From contig CABFPE010000166.1 in NCBI GenBank assembly GCA_900660155.1, positions 467,815 through 531,814 of the forward strand: 64,000 nucleotides of DNA, read 5' to 3'. Positions 34,214-45,362 of the stretch are shown piece by piece. A program made the position numbers and the translations under genes. The notes under the pieces are model-generated. The model made no database searches and had not been told where the DNA came from. It was given only the letters and a program-made list of their open reading frames with translations. Source of the DNA: Hofstenia miamia (lineage: Eukaryota > Xenacoelomorpha > Acoela > Hofsteniidae). How positions within the stretch are numbered: position 1 is the stretch's first letter; each line of letters opens with the position of its first letter.

Positions 34214-34619
34214 TATATGTATATGTATGTGCAGTGGTGTAGTGTGGAGATTTTGGAACAGAGGTCACTTGATATACAATTTTAATAAATGATTTTTAAA
34301 TATAACATTAATTTCATGTTATTTTGAACTTATTTGATGTGTAGCTATGTATACTTTGTTAGGTGACAATAATATATCTATCCTAAGATAGATTTGCAGA
34401 CGCACATTTTTGAAGAAAGGAATCGACCTCAAATGTTATGAAAATGCTTAAAAATTGATGTGAGAAAATGCTTTAGAACACATCAATTTTTCAAAATGAT
34501 CAAATGTTATTGGGGAAGGGGGTAAATTTCACCACTCCCTCCAACCTACAATGGGCTAAACAATTTTTTAAAGAATAATAGTGCAAGTACTACACATAAA
34601 TAATATATATATAAAAAGT
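34211..34619. other. non-coding stretch
   Basis: CAGTGGTGTAGTGTGGAG at 34233 looks like a hAT-type terminus, but no partner end was found. Otherwise nothing recognised. Confidence 0.4.
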
Positions 34620-35420
34620 ATCTTAGCAAACAAGTAGAAGAACTAAAATTTACAGACGAAATAGAAAAAGATCAAACTTAATAGTTTTGGATGTATCAAT
34701 TATTTAAACAGAAAGATCATTTGAAATAAAGCTGTTTGTAAAACCAACTAATACAGGATTGTATATTCCTATCAATTACAATGTGATATAAAACAAGAGA
34801 AATGCAATTAAATGTTTAATCGAAAGAGCAATCCAAGCATCTTCAAATTATAACAATTTTATTGAAGCAATTGACCACCCTTATACGATTTTAGAAAATA
34901 ATGGATATCGTCACATATTAATTAAAAGACATGTAGATGAGGAATTTTATTAAGGAACATAAATAACCAAGCTGAATCAAATGAAGAAACCAAATTTAAA
35001 GCAAGTATATTGGAAACTTCCATTCATTAATGTCAAAGTTAGAGTGTTCCAATCAAGAATAATGAAGTTAAATTTAAAGTTAAATAAATCGAGAATAACT
35101 CCAATATTAACATCATTACAAACTCAAAATATTTTAACAAACAAAGATCCTATAGCAAAGTTGCTGTCTTCTTCACTTGTTTACAAATATACTTGCGAAG
35201 ATTGTCAACAAACTTACATCAGAGAGACAAGCAGACATTTTGCTACAAGAATTCATGAACATATATCAGGACATCTAAACTCAGAAATTCACCAAAATCA
35301 GCATCAAATTAAGAAAGAAAATTTTTGAAATATTACTTAAATCGAATGATCCATTAATTGCAGAATCATTATACATCAAGAAAGAAATCAAATCAAATTT
35401 ATAGAAAACAAACAAAAACA
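34620..35420 (+). mobile_element. Penelope-like retroelement, 3' part with GIY-YIG domain
   Basis: The open frame 34981-35328 contains LVYKYTCEDCQQTYIRETSR followed by HFATRIHEHIS. This is the CCHH-type GIY-YIG endonuclease signature (Y-C-xx-C-xxx-YIxET-R) of Penelope-like elements, with Gly of YIG replaced by Arg. Just after it, KIFEILLKSNDPLIAESLYI fits the family's C-terminal helix, and NNGYRH with post-RT sequence lies upstream (34700-34960) in another frame. The RT core is absent, so this is a 5'-truncated, frame-broken copy. It ends 40 bp before the assembly gap. Confidence 0.8.
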
Positions 35421-35462
35421 TTTTTATAACATCAATATTTTTAGTGTAGTTAATTGAATATA

Positions 35463-36462
35463 NNNNNNNNNNNNNNNNNNNNNNNNNNNNNNNNNNNNNN
35501 NNNNNNNNNNNNNNNNNNNNNNNNNNNNNNNNNNNNNNNNNNNNNNNNNNNNNNNNNNNNNNNNNNNNNNNNNNNNNNNNNNNNNNNNNNNNNNNNNNNN
35601 NNNNNNNNNNNNNNNNNNNNNNNNNNNNNNNNNNNNNNNNNNNNNNNNNNNNNNNNNNNNNNNNNNNNNNNNNNNNNNNNNNNNNNNNNNNNNNNNNNNN
35701 NNNNNNNNNNNNNNNNNNNNNNNNNNNNNNNNNNNNNNNNNNNNNNNNNNNNNNNNNNNNNNNNNNNNNNNNNNNNNNNNNNNNNNNNNNNNNNNNNNNN
35801 NNNNNNNNNNNNNNNNNNNNNNNNNNNNNNNNNNNNNNNNNNNNNNNNNNNNNNNNNNNNNNNNNNNNNNNNNNNNNNNNNNNNNNNNNNNNNNNNNNNN
35901 NNNNNNNNNNNNNNNNNNNNNNNNNNNNNNNNNNNNNNNNNNNNNNNNNNNNNNNNNNNNNNNNNNNNNNNNNNNNNNNNNNNNNNNNNNNNNNNNNNNN
36001 NNNNNNNNNNNNNNNNNNNNNNNNNNNNNNNNNNNNNNNNNNNNNNNNNNNNNNNNNNNNNNNNNNNNNNNNNNNNNNNNNNNNNNNNNNNNNNNNNNNN
36101 NNNNNNNNNNNNNNNNNNNNNNNNNNNNNNNNNNNNNNNNNNNNNNNNNNNNNNNNNNNNNNNNNNNNNNNNNNNNNNNNNNNNNNNNNNNNNNNNNNNN
36201 NNNNNNNNNNNNNNNNNNNNNNNNNNNNNNNNNNNNNNNNNNNNNNNNNNNNNNNNNNNNNNNNNNNNNNNNNNNNNNNNNNNNNNNNNNNNNNNNNNNN
36301 NNNNNNNNNNNNNNNNNNNNNNNNNNNNNNNNNNNNNNNNNNNNNNNNNNNNNNNNNNNNNNNNNNNNNNNNNNNNNNNNNNNNNNNNNNNNNNNNNNNN
36401 NNNNNNNNNNNNNNNNNNNNNNNNNNNNNNNNNNNNNNNNNNNNNNNNNNNNNNNNNNNNNN
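35463..36462. other. assembly gap (1000 N)
   Basis: Exactly 1000 consecutive Ns, a conventional gap size. The real distance and order between the Penelope-like fragment and the sequence at 36463 are unknown. Long open frames crossing it are artefacts. Confidence 0.99.
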
Positions 36463-36951
36463 GTTCAATAATGTCTGTGTGGATCATTACAATGTGATTA
36501 CCGCCAAAAATATCGCAGTCATAATTGGAGGTTGTTATCATCTCTCGATATATCTTTTTGTAAAAGCCTAGTAGATTTCCAGCTTGGGCAAAGTCTATTT
36601 CATATTGTGAATCATTCTTCACCATTAAAAAATTCCGTAAAGTTTTAAATTCTAATGAAATACCATAAGGGTCTAACATGTAATTTATAAACCCATAGAG
36701 TTCAGGAAAGCTTTGCTTATGTACTGAATAAATTTCCACTTGGGTTATGTTTCCATCTTTATCCTTTAATGTCCACGTTTGGCGGTTAAGATTAAGAAAT
36801 TTTGACGGATATCAAAATCAATTAACACAACTTCACATGCATTATATATCAGTTTGTCCAAATACGTGGTAAATTCATTCAATCCATCTGGTCGACATAC
36901 TTCAGGCCTCCAGCATTTTTCAGATAATAATGTTACAATAACCATTACCAC
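36463..36951 (-). mobile_element. possible Polinton/Maverick-type capsid gene fragment
   Basis: The minus-strand protein text (SVHKQSFPELYGFINYMLDP, later YEIDFAQAGNLLGFYKKIY and NHIVMIHTDIIE) differs in style from the gypsy proteins. The DF..(S/A)..LLGF and I.VH.(N/D)II words recall the minor capsid (penton-like) protein of Polintons. Broken; truncated by the gap on one side and meeting the gypsy RNase H on the other. The assignment rests on a remembered motif and needs a search. Confidence 0.4.
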
Positions 36952-36969
36952 CCATCTATGCGTTTGTTA

Positions 36970-37368
36970 TCATCCGAGTGAACTTGTAATGTAATGTTTA
37001 TGTATTTTATTAAAATTGTACATCGTAAATGTAAATTCATTTAGATATTCTATCCATCTGGATACTATTGAACTTTTATCTCCTGAAAACTTTTTCAGCC
37101 AAGCTAGACCACTGTTGTCAGTACGAACTCTAAATTGTTTTCCTACCAAAAAATGCCTGAATTTTTTAATGCTCTCTATGAGTGCCAACATTTCCAGTTT
37201 TGTTGATCCGTAATTCTCTTCGCTTGGTTTCAGTTTTCTACTGAAAAACTGTATTGGCGATTCTTTTCCTTCTTTAATTTGGCTTAATGTAGCTCCTATC
37301 GCCACTTTACTCGCATCACAATCTAGAATGAATTTTTTACTGTAGTCAGGAGTGTTTAACGACGGCAA
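36970..37368 (-). mobile_element. RNase H part of the younger gypsy element
   Basis: KFILDCDASKVAIGATLSQ, then FFSRKLKPSEENYGSTKLEM and RVRTDNSGL: the Asp-Glu-Asp pattern of the gypsy RNase H domain. The element-like sequence ends shortly after it. Confidence 0.9.
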
Positions 37369-37984
37369 TTTCGACAGCTCTTTCTTTATCTGATCTAATT
37401 CCTCTTGTTGTTCCCATGTCCACTCAAAGGAGTTGCTTTTTTCATTAAATTCGTCATTTTGGCTGTTTTTCCGGCTATGTTTGGAATAAATGTCCCGTAA
37501 TAATTAAAGAACCCCATTATCCTCTGCAGATCTTTTTTCGTTTTAGGTTTTTCTATGTTNTCTTTAATTTGGCTTAATGTAGCTCCTATCGCCACTTTAC
37601 TCGCATCACAATCTAGAATGAATTCTTTACTGTAGTCAGGAGTGTTCAACGACAGCAATTTTGACAGTTCTTTCTTTATCTGATCTAACTCCTCTTGTTG
37701 TTCCCATGTCCACTCAAAGGGAGTTGCTTTTTCCATTAAATTCGTCATCTTGGCTGTTTTTCCGGCTATGTTTGGAATAAATGTCCCGTAATAATTAAAG
37801 AACCCGATTATCCTCTGCAGATCTTTTTTCGTCTTAGGTTTTTCTATGTTCCTTATCATCTCTCTGGCATTATCCTTCATACTTATTTGGCCTTTTGAAA
37901 TTATTCTCCCCAAAAATACAACTTTTTCTTTTAAGATTTCGCATTTATTTCCATTCACTCGGAGTCCAGCTTCTTTCAGTATTT

Positions 37985-39031
37985 TTAACGTTCTANGGGA
38001 GTTGCTTTTTTCATTAAATTCGTCATTTTGGCTGTTTTTCCCGCTATGTTTGGAATAAATGTCCCGTAATAATTAAAGAACCCCATTATCCTCTGCAGAT
38101 CTTTTTTCGTTTTAGGTTTTTCTATGTTCCTTATCATATCTCTGGCATTATCTTTCATACTTATTTGTCCTTTTGAAATTATTCTCCCCAAAAATACAAC
38201 TTTTTCTTTTAAGATTTCGCATTTATTTCCGTTCACTCGGAGTCCAGCTTCTTTCAGTATTTTTAACGTTCTATCCAGTTTTTCCATGTGTTCTTCCACC
38301 GTATTGCAGGTGATTATTATATCATCAATATACGCGTTTATTCCTTCTTCCATCTTTTGTTTCTTATTTTTCAATACTTTCGTTATGTATCGCTGGAAAG
38401 TTGCTGGCGCGTTGCATAATCCAAAAGCCATATAAATCCACTCATATAGTCCATAAGGGGTGATAAATGCCGTTTTCTCAATATCATCTGGTTCCATTTG
38501 TACTTGCCAATAAGCTTTGCACAAGTCTATTACGGTAAAGTATTTATTTTTACTAGCCTCGTAAAGCATATCCTCTATCCGTGGCAATGGGTATGAGTCT
38601 TTCTTTGTCACTTCGTTAAGCTTTCTAAAATCAATACACAATCTGTATTTCTTCCCTTGCTTCACAAAAACTGTCGGAGCTGCATATGGACTTTCACTTG
38701 GTCTAATGATTTTGTTATCGATTAGTTCATTTAATATCCGATTATATTCGTCTTTAAGTTGTTCAGGTACTCTGCGTACTGGTAATTTGATTGGCTTATC
38801 CGTTGTGGTTACTATCTTGTGTGTCTCTCCAATCGCTTGACCGACGCTAATTTCTCCGAAATTAAAAATTTGGCTATGTTTTTTCAGAAGCTCTTTTAAT
38901 TCCTCTATTTCCGTCTTTCTTAAATGTTGGTAATCTCCATCCTCTATTTTAGGTATTTGTTCTTCTTCTTCGGCGTTCCTCCCCGTGCCCTCTAGTCGGC
39001 TGTGAGGAGTACTTACTCCGATGGCGTTCAT
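37985..39031 (-). mobile_element. reverse transcriptase part of the younger gypsy element
   Basis: Shows the RT motifs in order: SPYAAPTVFVKQGKKYRLCI, then DFRKLNEVTKKDSYPLP, DLCKAYWQVQM, AFGLCNAPATFQ and the catalytic box YIDD. The order and spacing are those of Ty3/gypsy elements. Confidence 0.93.
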
Positions 39032-39059
39032 CTGCGTGCCCTCTAGTCGGCTGTGCAGA

Positions 39060-40019
39060 TTACTTGCTGCATCGTCTCCANATTTCTCCGAAATTAAAGA
39101 TTTGGCTATGTTTTTTCAGAAGCTTTTTTAATTCCTCTATCTCCGTCTTTCTTAAATGTTGGTAATCTCCATCCTCTATTTTAGGTATTTGTTCTTCTTC
39201 TTCGGCGTTCCTCCCCGTGCCCTCTAGTCGGCTGTGAGGAGTACTTGCTCCAATGGCGTTCATCTGCGTGCCCTCTAATCGGCTGTGCAGATTACTTGCT
39301 GCATCGTCTCCATCATCCATAGATTTCCAAACCATTCTGATATTAGATCTAGTACATTTTCCAAAAATTTTCACTTTTGTTTTACTGATGTTAACATTTC
39401 TGTTCGTAGCATTCAATAGCGGTATCTTTCCCATTCCATTCTTTACCGAACATACACTGGAAGGCATCGACACACGTTTTGTATTTATCCCAGTCTGTTC
39501 GTACATCATTACTTCCGCCGTTATTTCTTTGTCTGTTCTTATCGAAAACATTTTCCAATGATAAGGTTGTAGCCTTATGTCATCTAATAGTTCGAACACA
39601 ATTTTTCTGTTTTCTTCTTCCTCCTCTTCAATTTCTATTTCTTCTTCTTTAACTCTCATCGTTCGATTACCATAGTTTATGATACATTTATTTTTTGTCA
39701 AAAAATCGTCGCCTAGAATTACTTCGTACGGTAGGAGGTTCCTCTGTGTGTCGACCACTATCAGTGATTGTTGAAAAGTGTTGTTTGATATCCTTAATTG
39801 TATATTTTCCAAAGTTCCTTTGGTATCAATATAGTCACCTGATGCATTTACCAATCTCTCTGTTGATCTTTTCAACTCCTCTCTTTTAAAACCTAATTTC
39901 GTCGCACATTCGTCCGTTATAATTGACTTCACGGCACCTGTATCGATTGTTGCTTTGGTCATAATTCCGTTGATCACAACTGTAATTGTGTTCACGTTTT
40001 TTATGTTCGTCAATATCAA
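39060..40019 (-). mobile_element. protease and linker part of the younger gypsy element
   Basis: The aspartic protease active site reads ATIDTGAVKSIIT near residue 25, followed by LPYEVILGDDFL, the second conserved protease block. A glutamate-rich linker and a twice-repeated HSRLEGT word lie before the RT. Confidence 0.85.
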
Positions 40020-40051
40020 TATTGGTGCACGGTTTTCTTGAGACGGTGCTC

Positions 40052-41752
40052 CTAATAGTTTTCCGAACTTATTTCTTCTTCTTCATTATCTGAGATTGGT
40101 TCAGTGTCAGTTTGAATTAGATCTTCTTCATCGAAGTACGCACTACCTTCTTCAATTATATTGACTTGCTTTTTGCAATTCTCTCTTTTGTGACCTTTTT
40201 GGCCACAATCGTGACATCTGATATCTTTTTGTTTTATTCTCTTCATTTGACCATCTTTTGTTTTAAATTTTATAACTTTCTCGCCTTTTCTTTCTTCGTT
40301 TGGCTTCGAGTACTTCTCATTACTCTTCCATTTGCTACTAGTTTGTCCGGTTTTATTCCACGTGGCCTTCTCATATATACGTGAATTGTTTTCCAACATT
40401 ACTTGTATGTCTACCGCCTTTCTTATTAATTTTTCCATCATGTCATCAACATCGCATTTAGCTTCGAATTGCTGTCTGATGTTTTCCGGCAAACCTTTCG
40501 CTATATGCGAGAACAAGTCATACTTCGAATAGTGTCCACTTCTCGAGCTCAGCATTACCAGTCTTTGCACCTGAGACATGTAATTTCTTATATCGTCGAA
40601 TTTTCTCATTTTCGTTCCATTTAAAATGAACCTGTATTGGTTTTTGAAACTCTCATTCCGATAGTATTCCAGAAAGTTTCCTGTCAAACACTCGTAATCT
40701 ATTTTCGTTTCAGTATCCAACATTAAATAGTGTTGGTAAGCTGCTCCTGTTAGGTATAACGGTAATCGTGCTGCTGCCGCTTGTTTGTTCACCTTTCTTT
40801 CCCTCATCGTTAATTCGAATAGCTGAAGCCATTCTTCAAATGTCGGGGAGAAGCTATCAATTTTCCCTGAAAATGTTCTTATCTGTGCTTTGCAGGGTGT
40901 AGTTTCTTCGTTATTGTTTTCCGTCAATATTGAGCTGTTAAATCTCGGTTTATCCGGAGTTTCACATTTCTTCATCCTTCTTTTAACTTCGTTCGTAATT
41001 TCATTAATTATTTTTTCCTTCTCTTCCTCTTCAGTCATTTGTTCCTCATCGAACTGTTCCTGTTGTTTTCTCGCTCTCCTTCTTGGTGCCTCTAAAAGTT
41101 TTTCTGGTTCCTCAACCATTTCAAGTTCGTGAACCATTATTGGCTTCTGCACCTCTTCCACGTTATCGTCCATTAATTTTTTCAATCTAATTTGATCCTT
41201 TAACCGATCAATTTCCAACAATTGTAATTCCTTTTCCTCTCTTAGATTTTGGTTTTCTCTCTGGAGATCTTCGTAAAGCGCCTGCCATCTTTCATTTTGT
41301 TCCGACATCCGTACATTTGCTTCTGCTAACCTCTGCGTTAACGTGTCCACTTGCACCTGAAAAAGGTTTCTCTGTTCTTCTAGGCGTTTACTCGTGTCTA
41401 ATTTAATCTCCAGGATCATTTGTCTCCTTTCGGTGTCAACTTCTTCGAATTTCCGGTTCAGATTTTCAATCTCTGTTTTCAGTGCTGCTTCTGTCTCCGT
41501 GTTTTTTCGCAGCAATGCAAGTAATTCAAGGGAATCTACTTGAGTTTCCGGCACGGTTTGCATTTCCGATTCTGCCGTGGGGGTAAAAGGAATCGCGCTT
41601 GTTTCTTGATCACAACGACTCACTGTGGGGGTTTCGGGTGTTGCCTCTCTAGGTGTATTCTTCCCTTTCGAGGTTTTCTTTTGATTGCTACTTCTCGTAT
41701 GCATTTCTCTGGTAAGATGTTGCAACAATCCAACTACTGCGAAGGAGTTCAT
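40052..41752 (-). mobile_element. gag gene of the younger gypsy element (one open frame)
   Basis: 566 codons in a single frame. Residues about 75-200 form a strong coiled coil rich in E/K/L heptads (for example ERRQMILEIKLDTSKRLEEQ). Residues about 300-460 carry the retrotransposon gag capsid fold (FSPTFEEWLQLFELTMRER, then NQYRFILNGTKMRKFDDIRN). A CCHC zinc knuckle CHDCGQKGHKRENC lies near residue 515, followed by an acidic tail. It looks whole. A long coiled coil before the capsid is unusual for the group and might aid particle assembly (inference). Confidence 0.93.
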
Positions 41753-41944
41753 TTCTGAGTATCTTTCCGAATTTTACTTTTCTTAGTAAAAAAAAATTTT
41801 CGTAACTAGCAATTTGCAAAGTGTTAACTAACGAAACGTTTATCGAATCATAACTAAATCATGAGTTAAACTGAGAGATCCAAAATTACACATTGAAATT
41901 TCCAAGTAATAAGAGAATTTTTTCTAAGAGTGACTAGATTCTGC

Positions 41945-41962
41945 GTCCTGTCACGGTCGCCA
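41945..41962 (-). promoter_or_regulatory. primer binding site, tRNA-Arg type
   Basis: On the minus strand the 18 bases TGGCGACCGTGACAGGAC sit directly after the LTR-type end ATTACA. They are complementary to the 3' end (CCA plus acceptor and T arm) of animal tRNA-Arg(UCG), the primer used by mdg1/412-like gypsy elements. This fixes the inner LTR border at 41963. Confidence 0.85.
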
Positions 41963-42378
41963 TGTAATATCGCTACCCAGGTGAAACTAACACTTAATAA
42001 CTCGATAATATACTTAGATAATTAACAAGAGATCAGCATCAGCCCTCACGGGCTGTTGATTGATCCTATAAAAACACAAAATGCATTCCATGTTTGTTTT
42101 TCAGCTCACTCCACTCCTAAAACTTAAATTCATATTTGTCTAATTTGCTTCCACAAAAACAATCAGACCTTTGCATGGTATAAAATTTTTCATCAAATGT
42201 TGAGAAGGAAGCGTTTGTTTTCAAATATATCTCTGATATGCAGGGCTGTGGCTAAGGGAGGGGCATGGCCCTTCCTTTTGGGTCACTTAGCTTCCCTTGG
42301 TTCCGGCATCCTGGATACAAAACTCCATAGTATTAATTCTATTATTCTGTAACTAAGTTGGAATATATATATTGTAAC
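41963..42378 (-). repeat. 5' LTR of the younger gypsy element (outer border uncertain)
   Basis: The inner border is set by the primer site, with the LTR ending in ATATTACA. The outer border is proposed at TTGTAACA (42378), which gives a TGTTACAATAT start on the minus strand and terminal inversion with the other end, about 416 bp. Without a second LTR in the window the outer border is not proven. A CAGGG-type transposon end at 42241 may also fall inside this span. Confidence 0.45.
42241..42300 (+). repeat. hAT-type terminus, unpaired
   Basis: CAGGGCTGTGGCTAAGGGAG and the following GGGGCATGGCCC resemble GC-rich ends of hAT-like elements and the palindrome at 782-818. No partner terminus or target duplication was found. 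Confidence 0.35.
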
Positions 42379-43429
42379 ATTGGCAGGTACTGATTCCTAG
42401 TATCAGCCAGCTTACTAGCTTTTCGTGTTCATTAGTTATATTAGTTATATATATAGACGGCACACAGGTTGCTATTAGGTCAACTCTAACCACTTACGCT
42501 CCTTAGTGTTAACATCTAGTTTTTCTCATATATAAATTACATGAGCTTCACTTAATTATTGCTTATTTCAGTTATGCACCAAGTTCATCAAACTGCATCA
42601 AAGCTTGCTACAAAATACAAACTTTTTGTGTCAAATTAGCTCTGGTTTATGATAATAAGGAAATGTGCACTTGATTCTCCAATCAGTGGTGGTTCCAAGG
42701 GGAGGGGACCCTAAATAAGTGCTATCCTTCATCTTTTCAATTTTTTTAATGAAAAAATACAAGATAATGGTATTTATTACCACTTCATCAACAATTTTTC
42801 AATTATAACTCTGCAGTGAGTGCATCAGGTTAAACAAATTTTCCATTTTTTATGACTGTGATGTAAGTCGTTGCCCTCCCTAAAAGTTTTTGCTGGATCT
42901 ACCTCTTTGCAAAATACTGCTGAAATTTTCAGCATTTTCTTACATCTGAAGAATTGTTAATCATTTACAACTAAATCATTCTTGAGAGCCTTAGTGATAG
43001 AAGTTTATCTCCAGCTTTCACTCAAACAATGGGTGGCTTTATGTATGTATATTTATGAAATTGACTTAATCTCATTTAAACTATTTTGAAGCAGTTGATA
43101 TGAGTCAAAACATTGCACAAAAAATTATTTCTTGCTAACATTTTTTGTAGAAGGATACTGAATTGCAAATTACCTTCTTCAAATTTCAGAGAATTAGTGC
43201 ATTTCTTGATGTGATAATGGCAAATGTCTTGTTTTTTGCAAAATTTATATAATTTAGCCATCTCATGGGGGTCAAAATTGCTTCAAACGACTTTTATACT
43301 TGCTCTTTTTTAATGAATATTTTGCGTCTATTTATTCTGCTCAGGATAAAATAACCTGTTCATTTGATATTCTTGATTTCAATGACATATCGTTTGAACT
43401 TGTTAATGTTACCACTCTATTAGTTAAAT
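42379..43429. other. non-coding stretch with unpaired transposon ends
   Basis: CAGTGGTGGTTCCAAGGGGA at 42684 and the inverted CTACCTCTTTG at about 42911 (inside GCTGGATCTACCTCTTTG) could bracket a roughly 230-bp MITE, but the termini match poorly. A minus-strand frame at 43076-43261 has several Cys/His residues but no family match. Confidence 0.4.
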
Positions 43430-44085
43430 GTAACTCCATCTGTTGAACTGATAATCTCGCTGGCTCATTCATAAAACAACATTCTTCAGAATTATCAGCT
43501 CATGTCCAAAATCTGTTTGATTTATTTTTGAATCTGTTAATTATCCTGATATATAGAGGAAAGCTATCCTCAGACCATTACATAAATCTAATAATCGGAG
43601 GAAGAAAATAATTACCATCCAATGGCTTTCCTTCCAAGACTGTCATTACTGTTTGCAAAATTACTTTCGATCAACTATAGTTTTATAAGCTACAAACTTA
43701 ATAATCAACAATTTAGTTTCATAAAGACGCTCTCTCTCATCACTCAATTCTTATTGTTTTTAGTGTTATCTGAAGATTTTCCGTTTTCTTACGTGCTTCA
43801 CTTTTACTTTCGTAAACCTTTTGTTTCAGTCTCACATGGACTTCTGATAAATAAGTTGCGCACTTTTGGTATTGGTGGTTAAATTTTGAGAATCATTGCC
43901 TCTTACCTCCAAATAGATTTCAATGTATTAGCATAAATTCTTGCCTTTTTTGTTGGTTAAATTTACCAGTGGTGTGCTCCAAGGCTCTGTCACAGCCAAT
44001 TAAAATTTTGTCTGAAAAAAAACATAAAGAAATCTAATCGCTCCTTTATGCTTTTAAGGAGATCAATTTCCTTTAATATTTCATA
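43430..44085 (+). pseudogene. LINE (CR1/Jockey-type) reverse transcriptase relic
   Basis: The frame at 43622-43882 reads LPRLSLLFAKLLSINYSFIS, then STLxQ-like text and VSHGLLINKLRTFGIGG. These match the RT blocks NYRPIxLLPxLSKLxEKL and FDSVSHxLLLxKLxxFGI. Beyond the frame's stop, RIIASYLQ and SGVLQGSV (about 43970-43995) continue the order SYLxxR...SGVPQGSVLGP. Upstream, NLFDLFLNLLI fits the preceding helix. The FxD catalytic Asp is lost (FVSVSH). There are several stops and frame shifts. The upstream endonuclease and the YxDD box are not present here. Confidence 0.8.
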
Positions 44086-45128
44086 CAATGTAAAATATAC
44101 TCTTTACAAATCTTTAATCAATTTTGCATCATCTTCGATATTTATCAGAGAAAATCTATTATTAAGATAATGATGAAATCAACATATTTTTTAATGATGC
44201 TTAAAACAAATATGTGTCAAATAATATTTATGTACAAAAGCAATTTTTGTCTATTCCTACATTTAATCGGATTCTAGTAATTCCACAAATTTTTTGCTTG
44301 TTGATAATTATTCATGTTTAATATAGGGAGAACAATAATAAAAATAGATAAGCAAAGGTAAAATACATATGCATTTCACACAACACTTGTATGGTAAAGA
44401 ATGCTAACGAAATCCAAGAGCCTACAAGAAGGTTTAATTCAAGTATAATTTTTTATATTTTACAGTTTATCAGAAGAGGGAGCCTAGGGAGATATCTCGA
44501 TATATATTGTTTACAAATTTGTAATGAGTTACTTTGCTCCTTTAAAATGTGATATTGTAGAAAATAATTTTTTACTATTAAATGAACGTACAGTAATTTC
44601 ATTAAATTAAATCTGGGAACAGCAAAAATTCTTAAGACATGCAGTTATTTCAAAGCAGATATTTGTCAATTATCTCTAAAAATAGCAAAAATAAATCTGT
44701 AACAATAATATAGCAATTGCCATAAAAACATTTCAAATAGAGTCTGGATTTAGAACATATATGATTACTACCTGATCTATGAGATTCTTTGACAAATGAT
44801 ATTCAATTTTGAAAGGTTAGCACTCAAATGTTTCTGGTGTAAATCAAATTTATTGAAAGAAATTACATAAATACTGAACAACCGGTTTATAATGCAAATG
44901 AATAAGCATTTGATAAAAAAACCTGAAGAATTTGTTGAGGTAACCTTAAATTTCAAAATATGTGAATTTATGCCAAATATCAAGCTAGTATTTTCTTAAT
45001 TAAAAAATAATTCGTGGAATTTCATTAATTACTTTTTAAATGAATTGGAAAAGCTGATTTGTATTAAATAAACATTCAAAGCACATATTTTTACGGAAAC
45101 CTTTTTTTAAAAAACAAACATTTTCCAG
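44086..45128. other. non-coding stretch
   Basis: No supported gene. At 44449-44464 a good acceptor-like tract (TTTTTATATTTTACAG) precedes FIRRGSLGRYLDIYCLQI, a short coding-like run that could be an exon related to the fragment at 45129. Evidence is thin. Confidence 0.35.
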
Positions 45129-45362
45129 TTTCTTCAAGTGACAAGGTTGCGCCTGCAATAATGAAGAATTTATTTAATGATTTAAGGCTAAAGAATACAG
45201 CAGTAACGAAGACGGTTTTCCAAACAACTATAGGAGGTTGAAGTAACAAATGCATTGTTCGAAATCTATGCGAACCTAAATAAAGCTTATGATGTATTTT
45301 TAGACAGCAATCAGGTAGACTTTGAAGCTTATTTGCAAGCATTAATTGATACTAAAAAATGA
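45129..45362 (+). pseudogene. coding-like fragment of an unrecognised gene
   Basis: After a TTTTCCAG acceptor, one frame encodes SSSDKVAPAIMKNLFNDLRL and KNTAVTKTVFQTTIGG, ending at a stop. A +1 frame then continues VTNALFEIYANLNKAYDVFL and DSNQVDFEAYLQALIDTKK up to a TGA. Both pieces have ordinary, non-repetitive protein composition with amphipathic helices, and they read as one C-terminal exon broken by a single-base shift. That points to a pseudogene, a sequencing error, or an unseen intron. I do not recognise the family. The long minus-strand frame across it (45091-45342) looks like its shadow. Confidence 0.45.

Larger units (their letters stand above)
36970..41962 (-). mobile_element. 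younger Ty3/gypsy LTR retroelement, internal region
   Basis: Minus-strand order: primer site (41945-41962), gag (40052-41752), protease and linker (39060-40019), RT (37985-39031) and RNase H (36970-37368). No integrase and no second LTR are present before the sequence changes to unrelated DNA at about 36.96 kb, so the 3' third is missing. Three single-N joins lie between 37.5 and 39.1 kb, and short stretches beside them occur twice, so pol length and break count here are unreliable. The intact gag and few breaks suggest a young insertion. Base composition is visibly less AT-rich than the surroundings. Confidence 0.9.

Noticed and set aside
35281-36739. Three open frames of 347-429 codons around the gap
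   Set aside because: They consist almost entirely of translated Ns from the 1000-N gap. Only the short edges are sequence, and those are described separately.
40166-41758. Several plus-strand frames opposite the gag gene (for example 40890-41132)
   Set aside because: They are antisense shadows of a clearly coding minus-strand gag.
42684-42911. MITE between CAGTGGTGG and CTACCTCTTTG
   Set aside because: The termini match poorly and the flanks show no target duplication.
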